From Mesorhizobium sp. M1B.F.Ca.ET.045.04.1.1 (GTDB lineage: Bacteria; Pseudomonadota; Alphaproteobacteria; Rhizobiales; Rhizobiaceae), in NCBI RefSeq assembly GCF_003952465.1, contig NZ_CP034448.1, positions 5,929,001 through 5,993,000 of the forward strand: DNA of 64,000 nt. The letters run 5' to 3'. Shown here in pieces: positions 60,732 to 64,000 of this stretch. Position 1 is the stretch's first letter. Every line of letters starts with the position of its first letter. Below the pieces are notes generated by a model. That model was not told where the DNA came from. It made no database searches and was given only the letters and a program-made list of their open reading frames with translations. Position numbers and translations under genes: made by a program.

Positions 60732-60897
60732 GGCACACTCCTGTGGCGATGGTGCGAGGATGCCGGCGGCTCAAGCCCCTTAGGCTTGCCATGCATCGGC
60801 ATCCGGAAAGGCGCCGCTGCCGAATTGATTCAGGCCAGCGGCGCAAGTGGTTGTTTTTCAACAGGCGGAGCGGAAACGCCTCACCCGTCCTGCGACA

Positions 60898-61911
60898 CTA
60901 CTTGGCGGCGTCGACGAATGCCGTGGTGTAGGTCTTCGACAGGTCGATCTGCTTGCCTTGCAGGCTCTTGGAGAAGGTCGACAGAACTTTCAGCACCGTC
61001 TCCGGACCATCGGCGGGCATGCGGCCGTCGGGCGTGAACATCGCCTTGCCGCCGGCCAGGCCCTGCACATAGAGGTCCTTGTTGCCGGCGTAATAGTCCT
61101 TCGGCATCTGGTTGGCGATCTCCTCGGCCGAATGGCTGGCGATGTATTTCATCGTCTTGACGAAGGCGTTGGCGAGCTTCTGCGCCTCGTCCTTGTGGCT
61201 CTCGATCCAGGCGGACTGGACATAGAAGGACGCCGCCGGATAGTCGCCGCCCAGCGCTTCCTTGGTCTTCTCGGGCGTGCGCATGTCGACCAATACCTTG
61301 GCCTCGCCGGTCTGCAGCAACTTGGCGATGGTCGGCTCGGTGGTCATGCCGGCCTGGATCTGGTCCTGCTTGACGGCGGCGATGAAGGTGTTGCCGGCGC
61401 CCACCGGAAGCAGCGTGTAGTCGCCCGGCTTCAGGCCGTTGCGCACGGCAAGATACTGGGTCAGGAAATCAGTCGAGGAGCCGAGGCCGGTGACGCCGAG
61501 CGTCGCGCCCTTGAAGTCGGCCGGCGACTTGATCTCCGGGTGGTTGGCCGAGACCAGTTCGACCTCGCCCGGCGCCTGGCTGAACTGTACGATCGACTGG
61601 ATGTATTTGCCCTTCGACTGCAGGTCGACGGTGTGGTCGTAGAAGCCGACGACGCCCTGCACGGCGCCCGCCAGCAATTCGTTCTCTGCCTCGACGCCGG
61701 CACGCGAGTTGACCAGCTCGACGTCGAGCCCCTCGTCCTTGAAATAGCCGAGCTGCTGGGTGAGCACGGCCGGCAGATAGATCTGCTTTTCCATGCCGCC
61801 GACGATGATGGTGATCTTGTCGGCAGCCGACGCCGCCGTAGCACCCGTGGCGACGATGGCAAGCGAAAGCGCTGCCGAACGCAAGATGCACTTCGAGATG
61901 AAACCGGTCAC
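60898..61911 (-). CDS. ABC transporter substrate-binding protein, SsuA/NMT1-like
   Basis: A 337-residue periplasmic binding protein of the NMT1/THI5-like or sulfonate group. The Sec signal is FISKCILRSAALSLAIVATGATAASA; ADKITIIVGGMEKQIYLPAVLTQQLGYFKDEGLDVELVNSRAGVEAENELLAG is the first lobe. The start is GTG 61911, with a strong aggaggagg just upstream; in-frame residues further upstream are not signal-like. The ligand could be a sulfonate, nitrate, aliphatic acid or pyrimidine. The operon converges with the tctDE-like pair. Confidence 0.87.
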   Translation of the reverse strand: MTGFISKCILRSAALSLAIVATGATAASAADKITIIVGGMEKQIYLPAVLTQQLGYFKDEGLDVELVNSRAGVEAENELLAGAVQGVVGFYDHTVDLQSKGKYIQSIVQFSQAPGEVELVSANHPEIKSPADFKGATLGVTGLGSSTDFLTQYLAVRNGLKPGDYTLLPVGAGNTFIAAVKQDQIQAGMTTEPTIAKLLQTGEAKVLVDMRTPEKTKEALGGDYPAASFYVQSAWIESHKDEAQKLANAFVKTMKYIASHSAEEIANQMPKDYYAGNKDLYVQGLAGGKAMFTPDGRMPADGPETVLKVLSTFSKSLQGKQIDLSKTYTTAFVDAAK

Positions 61912-62088
61912 GTAACTTCCTCCTCCTGGGCGGCGCGCCCTCCAGGCTGCGCCGCATTTCCTCCTTGCCGGCCGCTCCCGCACCGGTCACGTGGCGAACG
62001 CCACAAAACTGTCATGGCATGCCCAAGCTTTCAGCTGGCTTTCAGCCATTTTAGAGATGGTTGAAATGGAATCCGGTGAAATTGCCGA

Positions 62089-62859
62089 TCACGCGGCAAA
62101 ACCGAGCACGTCGCGCATGTCGTATTCGCCGGGCGGCTGTCCGGCTACCCAGAGCGCCGCCGCAATAGCGCCGCGCGCGAACATGGAGCGATCGCGGGCG
62201 GCATGCGAAAGCGTGAGCCTCTCGCCCTCGGCGAGGAAGCTGACGGAATGCTCGCCGACGATGCTGCCGCCGCGCAGCACGGCAAAGCCGATCTCGCCGG
62301 CAGCGCGCGGGCCGGTGACGCCATCGCGGGCGCGCTTCGCCACATCGTCCAGCCTGACGCCACGTCCTCGCGCCGTCGCCTCGCCCAGCATCAGCGCCGT
62401 TCCGGATGGCGCGTCGACCTTGAAGCGGTGATGCGCTTCGAAAATCTCGATGTCGCAGTCGTCTCCGCCGAGTGCCCGCGCTGCCTGCTCGACCAGTCCG
62501 GTCAGCAGGTTGAGCCCCAGCGAATAGCTGCCGGAGCGCACGATAGCGATTTTCCCGGCAGCGTCGGCGATCGTTTCCAGTTGAGCCGCATCGAAGCCGG
62601 TCGAGCCGATGACCAGTGCCGGACCGCCGCGCTCCGCGCAGGCTCTTGCCAGTTCGGCGGACGCTGCCGGCGTGGTGAAGTCGATGACGACATCGGCAAT
62701 CGCCAGCGCCTCGTCCCGCTCGACCAGCCCCTCAACCGCCCTGCCCGGCCGGTGGAAACGGGCGACGAGCTCGAGCCGCGGATCGGCCGCGATTGTCTCA
62801 GTCATCTGCCGGCCCATGCGGCCGAGCGCGCCGGCGATGGCTATCCTGAGCTGCGGCAT
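62089..62859 (-). CDS. dapB: 4-hydroxy-tetrahydrodipicolinate reductase (DapB)
   Basis: A 256-residue enzyme of lysine and diaminopimelate synthesis. The NAD(P)-binding IAGALGRMGRQM is at the N-terminus, and EIFEAHHRFKVDAPSGTALMLGEA carries the catalytic His and Lys motif. SGSYSLGLNLL replaces the usual SPNFS/SGNMS-LGVN motif. Located alone; another dapB often exists in these genomes, so this may be a paralogue. Confidence 0.85.
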   Translation of the reverse strand: MPQLRIAIAGALGRMGRQMTETIAADPRLELVARFHRPGRAVEGLVERDEALAIADVVIDFTTPAASAELARACAERGGPALVIGSTGFDAAQLETIADAAGKIAIVRSGSYSLGLNLLTGLVEQAARALGGDDCDIEIFEAHHRFKVDAPSGTALMLGEATARGRGVRLDDVAKRARDGVTGPRAAGEIGFAVLRGGSIVGEHSVSFLAEGERLTLSHAARDRSMFARGAIAAALWVAGQPPGEYDMRDVLGFAA

Positions 62860-62921
62860 GGCTATCCCTGTCGAAAGCTGAGTCGGAACAATCGTCTAGC
62901 ACGCCGCCTTGGCAAATTGAT

Positions 62922-63725
62922 TCAGACGGCACCGTTCGTCTTCAGCATCATGCCGGCGATCTCCTTGACCAGCTTGGCGGCAACCAGCGCCGTCACATTG
63001 GAGAGGTCCTGACGCGGATTGTATTCGACGATGTCGGCAGCGACGATTGGTTGGTCGATCGACTGGATCAGGCCGATCACCTGGCGGGTGGTCAAGCCGC
63101 CTGGTTCGCGGTGGGAAATGCCGGGCGCGAAGGCCGGATCGAGCGCGTCGATATCCATCGAGATATAGACGGGCGTCTCGAGATTGAGCCCCAGCTCCTC
63201 CTTGAAATGCCGCATCTCCACCACCTCGACGCCGAAGCGCTTGAACTGATCGCGGTGATGATCGTTGACGGTGCGCAAGCCGATCTGGATCAGCCGGTCC
63301 GCGAGCTGCTCCTCCATGATGCGAGCGAAGGGCGAGGTGTGCGAGCGCGGATTGTCACCGTAGGAATGATAGATGTCCGGATGCGCGTCGATATGAACGA
63401 TCGTCAGGCTAGGATGGCGTCGGCGCACGGCGCGCAACACCGGCCAGGAAATGGCATGGTCGCCGCCGAGCGAGATCAGCGGGTGGCCGGCATCCAGCGC
63501 GCGGCCGACCTCGTTCTCGATACGATCCCATGGGTCGCCCGGTTGCATGAAATCGAGGTCGCCATGATCGATGAAGCTGTCGGTCAGGTCGAAGCCGATT
63601 TCCGACCATGAGGTATAGGCATCGCTGGCGAGCTCGCGCCGGATCAGCGGCGGCGCCTCGGCCGGTCCGCGCAGGTAGGACGAGTTCTCGTCATGCGGAA
63701 TGCCCAGAAGCGATACCTTGGCCAC
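62922..63725 (-). CDS. Agmatinase/ureohydrolase-family enzyme
   Basis: A 267-residue binuclear manganese hydrolase. The metal motifs are complete: GGDHAISWP, HIDAHPD and SMDIDALDP. Such enzymes cleave arginine, agmatine, guanidinobutyrate or formiminoglutamate to release urea or formamide. Substrate-specific residues cannot be read with confidence. It lies 62 bases upstream of dapB on the same strand. Confidence 0.87.
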   Translation of the reverse strand: MAKVSLLGIPHDENSSYLRGPAEAPPLIRRELASDAYTSWSEIGFDLTDSFIDHGDLDFMQPGDPWDRIENEVGRALDAGHPLISLGGDHAISWPVLRAVRRRHPSLTIVHIDAHPDIYHSYGDNPRSHTSPFARIMEEQLADRLIQIGLRTVNDHHRDQFKRFGVEVVEMRHFKEELGLNLETPVYISMDIDALDPAFAPGISHREPGGLTTRQVIGLIQSIDQPIVAADIVEYNPRQDLSNVTALVAAKLVKEIAGMMLKTNGAV

Positions 63726-63937
63726 GACTTCCTCCTTCGTTACGGAGACAGGGTGCCTCTATAGACGCCGGAGCTGGCGGGTGCGACCGCAGCCACTTGG
63801 GCCAGATCGCAAAACACGCCGTTTAGAGCTGCGCGAATGTGAAGCGCTACACTCATCAGGGCTCGCGCGATGTGCTAATTTAGCTCCGCTGTCCGGCCGC
63901 GACGCGCCGCCCGGACCGGGTCCGAGGGGGGACGCTC

Positions 63938-64000
63938 ATGTTACGGCCAGTGCATGTCCTGGTTCTTTCCTGCCTCGCGCTCGCACCATTCGCCGGCGGG
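63938..64000 (+). CDS. Start of a secreted or membrane protein (partial)
   Basis: Only the first 21 codons are inside the window: MLRPVHVLVLSCLALAPFAGG, a signal peptide-like hydrophobic leader. gaggggg lies seven bases before ATG 63938. The rest is beyond the right edge. Confidence 0.55.
   Translation, partial: MLRPVHVLVLSCLALAPFAGG

Overview
The window is about 64 kb of high-GC chromosomal DNA from an alphaproteobacterium of the order Rhizobiales, most likely Mesorhizobium or a close relative. The evidence is four tandem genes of the DUF680 family (described almost only from Mesorhizobium), several roughly 105-bp RIME-type palindromic elements, many intergenic palindromes built on the core tctccccc...gggggaga, DUF982 and NDUFS4-type genes, and conserved linkages such as purM-purN opposite pgsA-like/perM-like/hdaA. 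There is no rRNA, CRISPR array or prophage. Two tRNA genes are present (Arg-TCT, Pro-TGG).

Layout. 0-13.3 kb: a GntR regulator facing a BKACE-type enzyme, a thuAB-like pair in which thuA is frameshifted, a DUF4239 membrane protein, a GT1 glycosyltransferase, a DUF2778 cell-wall-type protein, a DUF2231 membrane protein, a methyltransferase, and a compact three-gene operon of type III polyketide synthase, methyltransferase and flavoprotein that resembles phenolic-lipid srsABC loci. 13.6-24.6 kb: a periplasmic copper-handling island with three multicopper oxidases (one fused to a DUF4396 membrane domain), DUF411, TlpA, SCO1 and DsbA-like proteins, small membrane and Cys-rich proteins, a CueR-type regulator with a visible CueR-type operator, and a c-type cytochrome. 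24.7-29.4 kb: small conserved proteins, a DHFR-fold reductase, an SRAP protein, and a divergent cluster of small genes around a good alphaproteobacterial LexA box. 29.6-37.4 kb: a catabolic locus (guanidino-modifying hydrolase, M20 amidohydrolase, LysR regulator) next to a polyamine-type ABC transporter.

37.7-47.7 kb is more eroded: a frameshifted cytochrome b561, an ArsR/NolR-like regulator, tandem RIME elements, very short membrane proteins, a two-gene glycan cassette (GT8 and acyltransferase), a decarboxylase remnant beside tRNA-Arg, a complex I NDUFS4-like subunit, an FMN reductase-SnoaL fusion, a flavin monooxygenase, and a fragment beside tRNA-Pro. 47.9-53.3 kb is core housekeeping: hdaA, AI-2E exporter, CDP-alcohol transferase, purM, purN, SixA-like phosphatase. 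53.3-55.0 kb holds a 216-bp non-autonomous element and a 1,298-bp IS4-family element, each with clear target duplications and both inserted in copies of the local palindromic repeat.

55.0-64.0 kb: the DUF680 array, a TctDE-like two-component system behind a dyad-rich promoter region, an SsuABC-type ABC transporter, dapB, an agmatinase-family enzyme and the start of a secreted protein. The most distinctive material is the copper island with its fused membrane oxidase and unassigned Cys-rich protein, the srs-like operon, the LexA-box small-gene cluster, and the DUF680 array with one copy shortened by an amber codon.
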